The notes beneath the pieces were generated by a model. That model was given only the letters and a program-made list of their open reading frames with translations, searched no databases and had not been told where the DNA came from. Below, in pieces: positions 51,498 through 59,841 of a stretch of DNA of 64,000 nucleotides. The stretch covers positions 62,001-126,000 of the forward strand of contig JADJAB010000008.1 of NCBI GenBank assembly GCA_016704435.1, given 5' to 3'. The number at the start of each line of letters is the position of its first letter. Within the stretch, counting starts at the first letter, position 1. The stretch comes from Rhodobacter sp. GTDB lineage: Bacteria; Pseudomonadota; Alphaproteobacteria; Rhodobacterales; Rhodobacteraceae. Position numbers and translations under genes: made by a program.

Positions 51498-52196
51498 TCA
51501 GCCGCGCGGGCGCACGGTGCGCTGTTCGATCCGCTTTTCGTGCTGTCCCTGAACGATGCGGTGCACATAGATGCCGGGCAGGTGGATGCTGTCGGCGTCC
51601 AGCGCGCCCAGCGGCACCACTTCTTCCACTTCGGCCACGCAGACGCGGCCACAGGTGGCGGCGGGCACGTTGAAGTTGCGCGCGGTCTTGCGGAACACTA
51701 GGTTGCCCGATGGGTCGGCCTTCCAGGCCTTGACGATCGACAGATCCGCCACCAGACCGCGTTCCAGGATATAGGTCTTGCCGTCGAAGTCGTGGTGCTC
51801 CTTGCCCTCGGCGATCACGGTGCCGACGCCGGTGGCGGTGTAGAACCCGGGAATCCCGGCGCCGCCTGCCCGCATCCGCTCGGCCAGCGTGCCTTGCGGG
51901 TTGAATTCCAGCTCCAACTCGCCCGACAGATACTGGCGCATGAATTCGGCATTCTCGCCGACATAGGACGAGATCATCTTCTTCACCTGCCGGGTTTCCA
52001 GCAGCTGGCCCAAGCCGAAGCCGTCGACGCCGGCGTTGTTCGACGCCACCGTCAGCCCCTTGACGCCCGCATCGCGGATCGCCGCGATCAGCAGTTCGGG
52101 AATGCCGCACAGGCCGAAACCGCCGGCCGCGATCAGCATGCCGTCGGTCAACAGCCCGTCAAGGGCCGCGGCCGCGCCTGGATAGACCTTGTTCAT
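51498..52196 (-). CDS. scoA: 3-oxoacid (succinyl) CoA-transferase subunit A
   Basis: This 232-residue subunit shows the CoA-binding loop GGFGLCGIPELLI (about residue 25). It also has LTVASNNAGVDGFGLG, PGFYTATGVGT (about 120) and the C-terminal VAEVEEVVPLGALDADSIHLPGIYV. The start at 52196 (MNKVYPGAAAAL) is standard. With scoB it allows use of ketone bodies or acetoacetate. Confidence 0.94.
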   Translation of the reverse strand: MNKVYPGAAAALDGLLTDGMLIAAGGFGLCGIPELLIAAIRDAGVKGLTVASNNAGVDGFGLGQLLETRQVKKMISSYVGENAEFMRQYLSGELELEFNPQGTLAERMRAGGAGIPGFYTATGVGTVIAEGKEHHDFDGKTYILERGLVADLSIVKAWKADPSGNLVFRKTARNFNVPAATCGRVCVAEVEEVVPLGALDADSIHLPGIYVHRIVQGQHEKRIEQRTVRPRG

Positions 52197-52276
52197 GGAA
52201 ATCCCCCGCAAACTCTCGGCGCCCATAAAGGCGGCGGGGCCGGGCAATGTCAATCGCCGCAGCGCGGCAAATGGGC

Positions 52277-53599
52277 TCAGCTGCCGTGGTCGCGGCTGGC
52301 CATGATGTAGATTGGCGCGTCGAGATCGTCGCCCGTCGCGACCAGGCCGATGCCGCCGCCCTTCGGCTCCTTGATCACCGCGCCCGAGGCAAGTGCCGCG
52401 TCCAGCGCCTCGGCCATGGCGCGGCCCTTCTTCGGGCAGTCGCCGGTCACCTCGTGGCGGTCGACGATCAGCCGGATCGGCGCGTCGGGCTGCCGCAGGA
52501 GGTGACCCTCGTAGAAGTGGCAGACCGAGGTCGCGGTAAACACCTGCCCGTCGATCATCATACTTGCCCCGGTCCGACGATGCACGCCGTTCAGCGCGTC
52601 CAGCTGCCAGGTGCCATCTTCCGCGCGGCGCGGCTCTGCGGCGCATTGGCTTTGCATCGTGCCGTCGGCACCGGTGATCTCCAGTCGCCAGCTGTGGAAC
52701 AGGCCTGTCGTCGCGTCGGTGCAGGCAGCGTGTACTGCGGTGATCTGCGGGGCGGCGGGGTCGGGGCTGCGAAAGGTGATGCGGTCGGTCGTTTCAGTCG
52801 TGCCGTCCAGCGTCGACTCGGCCAGCGTGCCGCTGGCGGGAAAAAGGACGGGCGGCTTGCCCGCCTCGACCCAGCCGATGCTCTCTGCGCCCAGAGACAA
52901 CGCCCAACCGGGGCCCTTGGTCTGCAGCGGGCGCAAGCCGGCTGGGATCGCAGAGCGGCAGTCCAGCTCTGTCCCGTCTTGCAAGAAGAGCCGGGCAGTG
53001 GCGTCGGCGCGTGGGTCCAGCCGCAACGCCCCTGCGGCCCAGCCATCGCCATCGGCGACAAGCGGAAAGGATTGCCCGTCCAGCGTCAGGGTCAAGTCGG
53101 TCCCTTCGGGCGCGCGGCTGACCGTCATCGGCAGCGGGCCGTCCGGGGCCGGGCAGTTCAGCCGGGTGCCGATCAACGCCACCAGGGCGGCCGGTTCGGC
53201 GATGATCGCTCTTGTGGCGGATGCTTCGCCGGTCTTTGCCGGTAGGTCCAGAAAGGCGACGGTTTGCCAGCGCACCTCTCCTTGCGCAACCAGGGCGATT
53301 TCGGTCAGCGTGGCGCCGTCGACGCCGGGCAGGGCCAGGCGCAGGCCACTGTCCGGCGCTGGCATCAGGTCCAGCATGGTTTCGTGCGGAATTGCATCCG
53401 CGCCGGTCTGTCGCAGCACCGCGCGGGTCGAGGCGGAAGGGCTGCCCCCTCCGGCCAGCCGAAGGTTGAGCAAGGTTCCCTCATGGGCCGGGGCGTCGGC
53501 GGTCAGATACCCCACGCCCGCTACGGAGATCATCGCCGCGCCGGTCAGCAGAAGGGCCAGTCGAATCCTGTCGGTCATCCGGTTGCGGTCCGTTTTCAT
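52277..53599 (-). CDS. Large exported protein of unknown function
   Basis: I do not recognise the family of this 440-residue protein. It starts with a membrane or signal segment (LALLLTGAAMISVAGVGYL, about residues 14-32). The rest is soluble and rich in Ala, Thr and Asp, with scattered Cys pairs (for example about 147/209 and 293/322) that suggest periplasmic disulfides. The start could be the ATG at 53599 or the ATG seven codons later. It is transcribed alone between scoA and tRNA-Leu. Confidence 0.7.
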   Translation of the reverse strand: MKTDRNRMTDRIRLALLLTGAAMISVAGVGYLTADAPAHEGTLLNLRLAGGGSPSASTRAVLRQTGADAIPHETMLDLMPAPDSGLRLALPGVDGATLTEIALVAQGEVRWQTVAFLDLPAKTGEASATRAIIAEPAALVALIGTRLNCPAPDGPLPMTVSRAPEGTDLTLTLDGQSFPLVADGDGWAAGALRLDPRADATARLFLQDGTELDCRSAIPAGLRPLQTKGPGWALSLGAESIGWVEAGKPPVLFPASGTLAESTLDGTTETTDRITFRSPDPAAPQITAVHAACTDATTGLFHSWRLEITGADGTMQSQCAAEPRRAEDGTWQLDALNGVHRRTGASMMIDGQVFTATSVCHFYEGHLLRQPDAPIRLIVDRHEVTGDCPKKGRAMAEALDAALASGAVIKEPKGGGIGLVATGDDLDAPIYIMASRDHGS

Positions 53600-53848
53600 T
53601 CCGGTGCCGCCACTGACCATGGCATTGTGCCCGGAATGGGGCGAAGCCAAGGCCCCTTTCGCCCGCCGCCGGCTTCGCTATGTTGCCCGCCACTTTGAGC
53701 ACCGCTTGCCCGCGTGGCTGAAGGCTGGACACCGGGGCCATGAAATCCCTGCTCTACATCCGGGAAGAAAATTGTTTTCAGAGTCTTAAGGCGATAGGAA
53801 GAGGATCAGGCCCGAAATGGGCCAAGCAGACGACTCAGAGCCCGGTTT

Positions 53849-53934
53849 GGCCCCTTGGCGGAATGGTAGACGCATGGCACTTAAAATGCCTGGCCCGAAC
53901 GGGCGTTCCGGTTCAAGTCCGGAAGGGGCCACCA
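53849..53934 (+). tRNA. tRNA-Leu(UAA)
   Basis: The acceptor GGCCCCT (53849-53855) pairs with AGGGGCC (53924-53930), then A and an encoded CCA. The anticodon loop CTTAAAA in stem GGCA/TGCC gives anticodon UAA (TAA). The long variable arm (CCCGAACGGGCG) marks a class II tRNA. The T loop GTTCAAGTC is normal. It reads UUA/UUG leucine codons. Confidence 0.95.
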
Positions 53935-54640
53935 GCGCGATGCACGGCAGCACCGGCGACCGCCTTCACGACGGTGTCGTCCCGTTTCGCCCTCGCATGG
54001 TTGAACCACCTTCTGACGAGACGAAGTCTGCTGACAAGGCAACCGACCGAGGGGGCAATCCGACCTGGGCCGGGCACGGGCGGGTTCCGGCAGGCCGTCT
54101 TGTGAGGCTCAAAGCCGAGGGCTGGCCGGGTGGCGTCGCGCACCCCGCGCGACCGCCTCGCGGCCAGCCGGTCATGGGACAGGTCGAAGTCCGGGCCCGT
54201 TGACTTGGTGCTGGATCTTCACCCGCCCATGCAAGAGGCCGCGGCGCGGTCGCTCGCCCGACATGGTGGGCAAAGGGATGGCGACTGGTCCGGGCGTCAC
54301 CGACGGCCCGACCTGTGATCAGGGCGGACGCATAGTGGCGAAGCTCGTCCTCACGAGGTTCCCCATGCATCACCTTCCATGCACAGCAGACCACCCGGTT
54401 ATCCCCGCCCGGTGTTCGCCGCGAGTCTGAAGCTGGTCCTAACCTGGCTCCCCACGGGTTCCGTCCCTGTCCCTCCGTTCCCGCAAGGAACGGCATCCCC
54501 GTGGCGGGGCAGGCCGTCGGTCTGAGAAGGTTCTCGACGTCCTGGAGGGCCAGTTCAACGGCCAGGTCACGGGCCCTCGCGTTCGACCTGGCCGGCTTAA
54601 AGAGCCGGACTTGCCTGGGTTTCGAGGGGCGCTTTGGACT
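53935..54640. other. Gene-poor stretch after tRNA-Leu
   Basis: Open frames here are long only by GC bias and show no family, signal peptide or credible ribosome site. A nested stem-loop lies at 54452-54504. With the transposase remnant next to it, this is best read as decayed mobile or island DNA at a tRNA. I find no repeat of the tRNA 3' end that would mark an attachment site. Confidence 0.5.
54452..54504. repeat. Nested inverted repeats in the decayed region
   Basis: Outer arms CCACGGG (54452-54458) and CCCGTGG (54498-54504) enclose inner arms CCGTTCC (54475-54481) and GGAACGG (54487-54493) with a five-base loop. It could be the remains of an element end or an RNA structure. Purpose unknown. 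Confidence 0.35.
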
Positions 54641-55308
54641 CACTTCGAGGGCCTTTCGCCTGAAGACGATGGCACTCTGGAAGCCGAGCGTTGATTTTCG
54701 CCTGGCCGGATCCTCGAACCCGTCGATGCATCTGGCGACGGCAATTCCGGCTTGGGCCCTGATTTGCCATGCGAAGGTCAGATCAGCTTGGACTTGAGGT
54801 CTTGAAGATCGAGAAGGTGAACGCCACCGGTTCGCGTTAACCGGCAAGGCTGGACCATCGCGTTGTCGTGGCAGCCCCCGTTCAGGCGGTCACTCGTGAC
54901 CCATGCGGTTGCCCGGCAGGGGGTTGCGGGCAAATCACGCAGGGCAACGACCCGCCGCGAGAAGAGACTGATGACCGGGCGATTGTTTGCCAGTGTTTCG
55001 AGGAGGTGCCGGTGATGCGCCATTGGTTCAGGCCCACCGGCGACGGATCCGCCGATGCGACCGCCCGGGCACACCGCCTGGAGTCGTGGAACTGCGACGC
55101 CGGCTCGTGGTCGTCGACGCCGCTGTGGACCCGGCCCGGCATCAATCTGGCAGTCATCGCGTCTCTCCTCGTACAGCCGGGTCCAATCCCGTGCCTGATG
55201 TGCAGCGAGGTCAAGCATGAGCTGACAGAACCAAGGTGTTTGAAAGACGTCGGGTGCTGGATGAAGTGCGACTCGACACGAAATGGCATGCTGAAGCGCC
55301 GACAGCAT
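54640..55308 (-). mobile_element. Remnant of an IS3-family transposase (OrfB)
   Basis: Fragments of an integrase-core transposase are readable on the minus strand. They are ISLFSRRVVALRD (about 54970-54930, compare the family's LDLFSRRVVGW), NGGCHDNAM (about 54880-54856, compare GNCWDNA with the catalytic-domain Asp-Asn), and in another frame DGFEDPARRKSTLGFQSAIVF (about 54725-54665, compare FYNPRRRHSTLGYLSPVEF). They are out of frame with one another, the stretch between the catalytic motifs is too short, and the upstream part has no recognisable N-terminus. This is a dead, rearranged insertion sequence. Ends were not found. Confidence 0.5.
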
Positions 55309-55423
55309 TGCTTCGGATCTCCAGGCCGAACAGGCCGTGCCGCTTCAGGTCCGTCCGCGGGCACCATCCGCCCGTTTGCCGGGCTTGCCAGTCGCGGCTG
55401 CGGCGGCTAGCGATGGGCGCGCC

Positions 55424-56134
55424 ATGACCGAAAGCCCCGTCGCCGCCACTGCCGATATGCCCCCCGGATTTCTGTCCGGGTTGGGGCAGGCGCTGCCGAT
55501 CGTGCTGGGATATTTTCCCATCGCCTTCTCTTTCGGCGTCGCCGCCACGCGGGCCGGGCTGAGCGGTGCCGAGGCCACCTTTCTGTCCCTGGTGATCTAT
55601 GCCGGGGCATCACAGTTCCTGGCGTTGGCGCTGGTGACCTCGGGGGCACCGGTGCTGGTGGCGGCCTTCACGCTGATCGCGATGAACGTGCGGCATGTGC
55701 TGTATGGCCCGGCCCTGATGCGCGCGGCCGGGCGCGATGGCCGCCGCCGCCACGCCTGGGCCTGGGCCTGGGGCCTGACGGACGAGGTCTTTGGCCAGGC
55801 GCTGGGGGCGCTGGCGCGCGGGCAAAGGTTCTCTGAAGGCTACATGTTCGGGCTGGGGCTGGCGGCCTATGTCGCCTGGGTCAGCGGCACCGGCCTTGGT
55901 GCCTGGGCCGGCGGTGGCGCGCTGGAAGGCTGGCCGGCGCTGAACGCGGGCCTTGGCTTCATGCTGTCGGCGCTGTTCATGGCGTTGCTCCTTTCGATCC
56001 TGTCGCGCACCGCGCTGCCGGCGATTGCGGTGGCTGCGGCGGCAACGGTGGCGGGAACGCTGGCGGTGTCAGGCACGGCCGGCATTCTGGCCGGGATGAT
56101 CGGCGGGGCGCTGGCAGGGATGGCGCGACGATGA
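55424..56134 (+). CDS. azlC: AzlC-family branched-chain amino-acid exporter, large subunit
   Basis: This 236-residue membrane protein shows the AzlC opening (LGQALPIVLGYFPIAFSFGVAA, about residue 19), the stretch FLSLVIYAGASQFLALALV and VLYGPALMR (about 100). About seven hydrophobic segments are seen. With AzlD it exports valine or similar amino acids. The ATG at 55424 is the best start, directly after the decayed region; a start three codons earlier is out of frame. Confidence 0.9.
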   Translation: MTESPVAATADMPPGFLSGLGQALPIVLGYFPIAFSFGVAATRAGLSGAEATFLSLVIYAGASQFLALALVTSGAPVLVAAFTLIAMNVRHVLYGPALMRAAGRDGRRRHAWAWAWGLTDEVFGQALGALARGQRFSEGYMFGLGLAAYVAWVSGTGLGAWAGGGALEGWPALNAGLGFMLSALFMALLLSILSRTALPAIAVAAAATVAGTLAVSGTAGILAGMIGGALAGMARR

Positions 56135-56454
56135 GCGGCGCGTTGATCGCCATGGCGGTTCTGGCGGGGGCAGCGAACTGGGCGTTCCGGGCGCTGCCGA
56201 CGATGCTGATGCGCCGCGAGCCGCATCCCGGCGGGCTGGCCGCGCGCTTTCTGGCCGCGACCGGGCCGGCGGCGATTGCCACGCTGTTCGTCGCCTCGGT
56301 CCTGCCGCAGCTTTACCCTGCGCCGCGCGATCTGGTGCCCCTGGCCGTCGGCACGGCAATGACCGTGCTGGCGTTCTGGCCGCGCCGGTCGGTGGTGGCC
56401 GGCACGCTGGCGGGTGCTGCGGCCTATGCCGTGGCGTTCTGGGCGTCGGGCTGA
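56131..56454 (+). CDS. azlD: AzlD-family branched-chain amino-acid exporter, small subunit
   Basis: This 107-residue protein has four hydrophobic segments and the AzlD-style opening MSGALIAMAVLAGAANWAFR with RALPTMLMRR. Its ATG overlaps the azlC stop (ATGA), so both are made together. Confidence 0.9.
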   Translation: MSGALIAMAVLAGAANWAFRALPTMLMRREPHPGGLAARFLAATGPAAIATLFVASVLPQLYPAPRDLVPLAVGTAMTVLAFWPRRSVVAGTLAGAAAYAVAFWASG

Positions 56455-56517
56455 CACGGGATTTCGCTTGCGCACGGACGCGGGCCTTGCCACCATCACG
56501 GCAAGGAGACGCTGCAA

Positions 56518-56835
56518 ATGATTGAAATCAGCCCCAGCAAGGTCGTGCATGTGATCTTCCTCGCGCGCGAGGGAAATGCCGGCGAGGCCGAGCTTTATGC
56601 CTTCATCGACGGGCTGAACACCGAGGAGAAGGCGCACCTGACCGCGGTCGCCTGGGTCGGTCGCGGCGCTTTCGAGCCGGAGGATTTTCCCGAAGCCGTG
56701 CAAACCGCCTATTCCGAGGCGACGACGCCGACAGCGGATTACCTGATGGGGATGCCGCATCTGGCCGAGAACCTGGAATCGGGACTGGAGGCGATGGGGG
56801 TGGATGTGTCGGGCGAGGAAGAGGATTTCCTCTGA
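56518..56835 (+). CDS. DUF3775 protein
   Basis: This 105-residue acidic protein has the DUF3775 pattern (VVHVIFLAREGNAGEAELYAF; EKAHLTAVAWVGRGAFEPEDF; YLMGMPHLAENLESGLEAMG). It is widespread in alphaproteobacteria and of unknown function. AAGGAGACGC lies ahead of the ATG. It is encoded between azlD and trxC without overlap. Confidence 0.82.
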   Translation: MIEISPSKVVHVIFLAREGNAGEAELYAFIDGLNTEEKAHLTAVAWVGRGAFEPEDFPEAVQTAYSEATTPTADYLMGMPHLAENLESGLEAMGVDVSGEEEDFL

Positions 56836-56895
56836 CGCCTCTTGCGGGCCGGCCGCTCTCGCCTATGTATTCCGTAACTGGAATGTGAGGATGCC

Positions 56896-57345
56896 ATGCC
56901 CCAGGCTCTGGATGCCGTGACGCTGACCTGTGCCACCTGTGGCCAGGCGAACCGTGTGCCGATGGCGCGTCTGCCGCAGGGCCCGAAATGCGGAAGTTGC
57001 GGCGATCCGCTGGCCGATGGCCGGGTGCATGTGCTGGATGCGGCCACGCATGACAAGGCGACGCGCGGTGACGGGCTGCCGATGCTGGTGGACTACTGGG
57101 CGCCCTGGTGCGGCCCCTGCCGGATGATGGCGCCGGAGTTTGCCAAGGCCGCCAAGGCGCTGGCGCCCGAGCTGCGGCTGATGAAGCTGAACACCGAGGA
57201 CCACCCCGAGGTCGGTGCCCGCGCCGGTATCCGCGGCATTCCGGCGTTGATCCTGTACCGTCAGGGCCGCGAAGTGGCCCGACTGGCGGGTGCGCGACCT
57301 GCCGCCGACATCGTCGCCTTCGTGCGCCAGCATGTGCCGGGCTGA
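56896..57345 (+). CDS. trxC: Thioredoxin 2 (zinc-ribbon thioredoxin)
   Basis: This 149-residue protein has an N-terminal zinc-binding part with two Cys pairs (CATCGQ about residue 12, CGSCGDP about 33). A thioredoxin domain follows with the active site WAPWCGPCRM (about 73) and the cis-Pro in RGIPALILY (about 116). It is a cytoplasmic disulfide reductase active in oxidative stress. Confidence 0.95.
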   Translation: MPQALDAVTLTCATCGQANRVPMARLPQGPKCGSCGDPLADGRVHVLDAATHDKATRGDGLPMLVDYWAPWCGPCRMMAPEFAKAAKALAPELRLMKLNTEDHPEVGARAGIRGIPALILYRQGREVARLAGARPAADIVAFVRQHVPG

Positions 57346-57420
57346 CCGGGGCTGACGCCGCGGGCGGTGGCCTTTGCCTTGGCAGTTGCGCGCTGCGGCG
57401 ACGGAGGATGCGCTCCGCGC

Positions 57421-57449
57421 GGGAGTATTTGGAAAAGAGCAAGGCGATG
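57421..57449 (+). repeat. Degenerate dispersed element, copy 5
   Basis: GGGAGTATTTGGAAAAGAGCAAGGCGATG keeps the GAGTATTTGG...GATG frame of the element with an altered middle. It lies in the gap between trxC and tRNA-Ala. Confidence 0.4.
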
Positions 57450-57522
57450 GGCACGCTTGAAATCGCTGCGGGCATCGCTTGACAAGGCGCCTGCCTTCGG
57501 CGAAGAACCGCGGCAGGTCGTT

Positions 57523-57598
57523 GGGGCAGTAGCTCAGTTGGGAGAGCGTATCGTTCGCAATGATAAGGTCAGGGGTTCGATCCCCCTCTGCTCCACCA
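57523..57598 (+). tRNA. tRNA-Ala(CGC)
   Basis: This 76-nt cloverleaf has acceptor GGGGCAG/CTGCTCC, and G3 pairs with U70, the alanine identity element. D stem GCTC/GAGC, anticodon loop TTCGCAA (anticodon CGC, reads GCG) and T loop TTCGATC are normal, with an encoded CCA end. The anticodon stem closes with a G-U pair. Confidence 0.95.
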
Positions 57599-57675
57599 AT
57601 GACCTGACGAGCTAACCTTGAAATCGTGATCCGATCGTGCCGAGGCTGGCCCCGGCCGGTTCTTCGTGCATGCCG

Positions 57676-58275
57676 TCAGGCCGGGGCGGTGAAGTCGCGC
57701 GGGAACAGGATCGCGGCGCAGGTCCGTGCGGTAGCCAGGGCTTCCTCCACCGAATAGGGCGCTTCCATCGTCATCAGGTCCAGCCAGGCGCCTTCGATGG
57801 TCAGCCGGAGGATGCGGGCCATGCGCACCGGGTTGCCGCCGTAGCCGCCCCGGTCATTCAGCCGGGCGCAGATCGTCTCCAGCGTGGCGTTGTAGGCGGC
57901 GTCCTTTTCGCCACAGCTTTCCTGATAGAGCGGGCGGCTTTGCGCCTCGCCCCAGAAGGCGCACCATGCGGCAAGGCGGGCAGGGGTGCAGATCGCGGGC
58001 GAAAAATCGGCTTCGATCAGGGCCGACAGCTGCTGTGCCGGATCGTCGCCGGCAGTGTCCAGCGCTGCTTTCCAGTTCTGGCTGTACTCCTCGGCCAGAT
58101 GGGAAAGCGTATCGGACAGCAGGCCTTCCTTGCTGTCGAAATGAAACAGCACCAGCCCATGCGACAGCCCGGCGGTCCGGGCCACTTCGGTCAGCGTGGT
58201 GCGCGCAAAGCCGCGGGCGGCCAGCGTCTGGATTGTCGCCTCGACGATCTGGCTGCGCCGGGCCTCGCGGCTCAT
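57676..58275 (-). CDS. TetR-family regulator, BetI-like C-terminus
   Basis: This 199-residue regulator has the helix-turn-helix at about residues 8-55 (RRSQIVEATIQTLAARGFA, TTLTEVARTAGLSHGLVLFHF). A BetI-type ligand domain contains LAAWCAFWGEAQSRPLYQ (about 104). An in-frame ATG at 58410 would add a Pro-rich 45-residue tail; neither start has a good Shine-Dalgarno sequence. It is divergent from the aminotransferase gene with a palindromic operator between, so it probably represses the 58483-64000 cluster. Its ligand is presumably a cluster substrate. Confidence 0.85.
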   Translation of the reverse strand: MSREARRSQIVEATIQTLAARGFARTTLTEVARTAGLSHGLVLFHFDSKEGLLSDTLSHLAEEYSQNWKAALDTAGDDPAQQLSALIEADFSPAICTPARLAAWCAFWGEAQSRPLYQESCGEKDAAYNATLETICARLNDRGGYGGNPVRMARILRLTIEGAWLDLMTMEAPYSVEEALATARTCAAILFPRDFTAPA

Positions 58276-58420
58276 CGTGCGGGGCGGGCGGTTCGGGGTG
58301 TCCGAGGCGTCGGGCGGAGGCGGGGGCACGGCGGGATGTTCCTTCCCTTTTTCTGCGGGGCCGGGGCGGCGGCCCCTGTTTATCCGAAGCGGGGGTGGGA
58401 GAAAGGCCATTGTGGATCTG

Positions 58421-58438
58421 ATTGACAAGTCAGTCAAT
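58421..58438. promoter_or_regulatory. TetR-type operator ATTGAC-N6-GTCAAT
   Basis: Perfect 6-bp inverted arms surround AAGTCA. The 18-base palindrome is placed 45 bases ahead of the aminotransferase ATG and upstream of the divergent TetR gene. The form (TTGAC...GTCAA) is close to sites used by RutR/BetI-like repressors. Likely binding site of the adjacent regulator. Confidence 0.6.
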
Positions 58439-58482
58439 GGCGTGTCAGGTTGCCGCAAGCGAAACAGCCAGATGGATATTGC

Positions 58483-59841
58483 ATGACCGCCCGACCGAAG
58501 ACCGCAATGCCGCACCGCGACCTGACGAAATCGAATGCCCAGTTCCAGCGGGCGCTGAAGCGTCTGCCCTTGGGCGTGTAGTCGACCTTCCGTTACTGGG
58601 GCGATGACCGGACCATTTATGTCGATCACGGCAAGGGTGGGCGGATCTGGGATATCGACGGCAATGGCTATGTCGACCACCGGCTGGGCTATGGCCCGGC
58701 GATCCTGGGTTACGCGGATGATCGGGTGGACGCGGCGGCCAGGCGCGGCATGGAGGTGGGCGGCGTTTTCGCGCTGTCGACGACGCGCGAACTGGCGGTG
58801 GCGGACCGGATTGCCAAGATGGTTCCGGCGGCGGAACTGGTGCGGTTTTCCAACTCGGGGACCGAGGCGGTGATGGCGGCCCTGCGGCTGGCCCGCGCGC
58901 ATACCGGGCGCGAGCAGTATCTTCTGGTCGAGGGCGGCTATCATGGCCTCTTCGATGCCGCGATGTGGATGGCCAATGTCGAGGACTGGAAGCCGGGGTC
59001 CAATGACGACCCTGAAATGGTGCCCTACGGCAAGGGCATTCCGCCGACGGTCAAGCAACTGGCGCATCTGGTGCCGATGAACGACATGCAGCGGCTGGAA
59101 GACATGTTCAAGCGCCACGGCGACAAGCTGGCGGCGATGTTGATCGAGCCGATCCAGGGCAATTGCTGTGCCATCATGGCGCGGGTCGAGTATGTGCAAC
59201 TGGCCCGCCGCCTATGCGACCAATACGGCGTGATGCTGATCATCGACGAGGTGAAATCGGGCTTTCGGGTCGGCAAGGGTGGCATTCAGGGGCTGATGGG
59301 GGTGGTGCCCGACATCACCACTTTCGCCAAGGCCGTGGGCAACGGTTATCCCATCGCGCTGGTGGCGGGGCGAGAAGAGGTGATGCGGTCGTTCCGCTAT
59401 GGCGGGGCCAGCCATGGCGGCACCTATACGGCGCATTCGGTGTCGCTGGCTGCCGCCGAGGAGTGCCTGCGCATTCTGGATGAGACCCCGGCGCTGGAGA
59501 CTTTGGCCGGGCATGGCAAATCGCTGATGGCGGGGATCAGCCGCATTCTGGACGCACGGGGGATCGTGCATTCCTACACCGGACATCCGTCGATGTTCGG
59601 GCTCTTTTTCGACGCGGTGCCGCCCGACAACTATCGGGCCTGGAAGACCTCTGACTACACGTTCTACGACACGATGGCGGGGTATCTGCATGATCTGGGG
59701 ATCATCGTCGAGCCGGACAGCCGCGAGCCCTGGTTCATGTGTGAAGCCCACGGGCTGGATGCCTCTTGCCTCAGCGATACGCTGGCGGCGGTAGAGCGGG
59801 CGGTGGATCTGACCGTCGAAGAACTGGCGGAGACGAAGTGA
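58483..59841 (+). CDS. Class III aminotransferase, in-frame TAG at codon 33
   Basis: The reading from the ATG at 58483 starts MTARPKTAMPHRDLTK and has a TAG at 58579-58581, between LPLGV and STFRYWGDD. The rest is an intact PLP enzyme: SNSGTEAVMAALRLARA (PLP-phosphate), VEGGYHGLFDA, IIDEVKSGFR (about residue 255) with the Asp, and the Lys in TTFAKAVGNGYPIA (about 280). It resembles glutamate-1-semialdehyde aminomutase-like transaminases. One base change (TCG to TAG) would explain the stop; a sequencing error is also possible. Starts beyond the stop lose part of the N-terminal region. Confidence 0.75.

Noticed and set aside
53966..54847. 293-codon minus-strand open frame after tRNA-Leu as an intact gene
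   Set aside because: Only its first part (about 54725-54665) has recognisable sequence, and that is the broken C-terminus of a transposase; the rest has no gene character.
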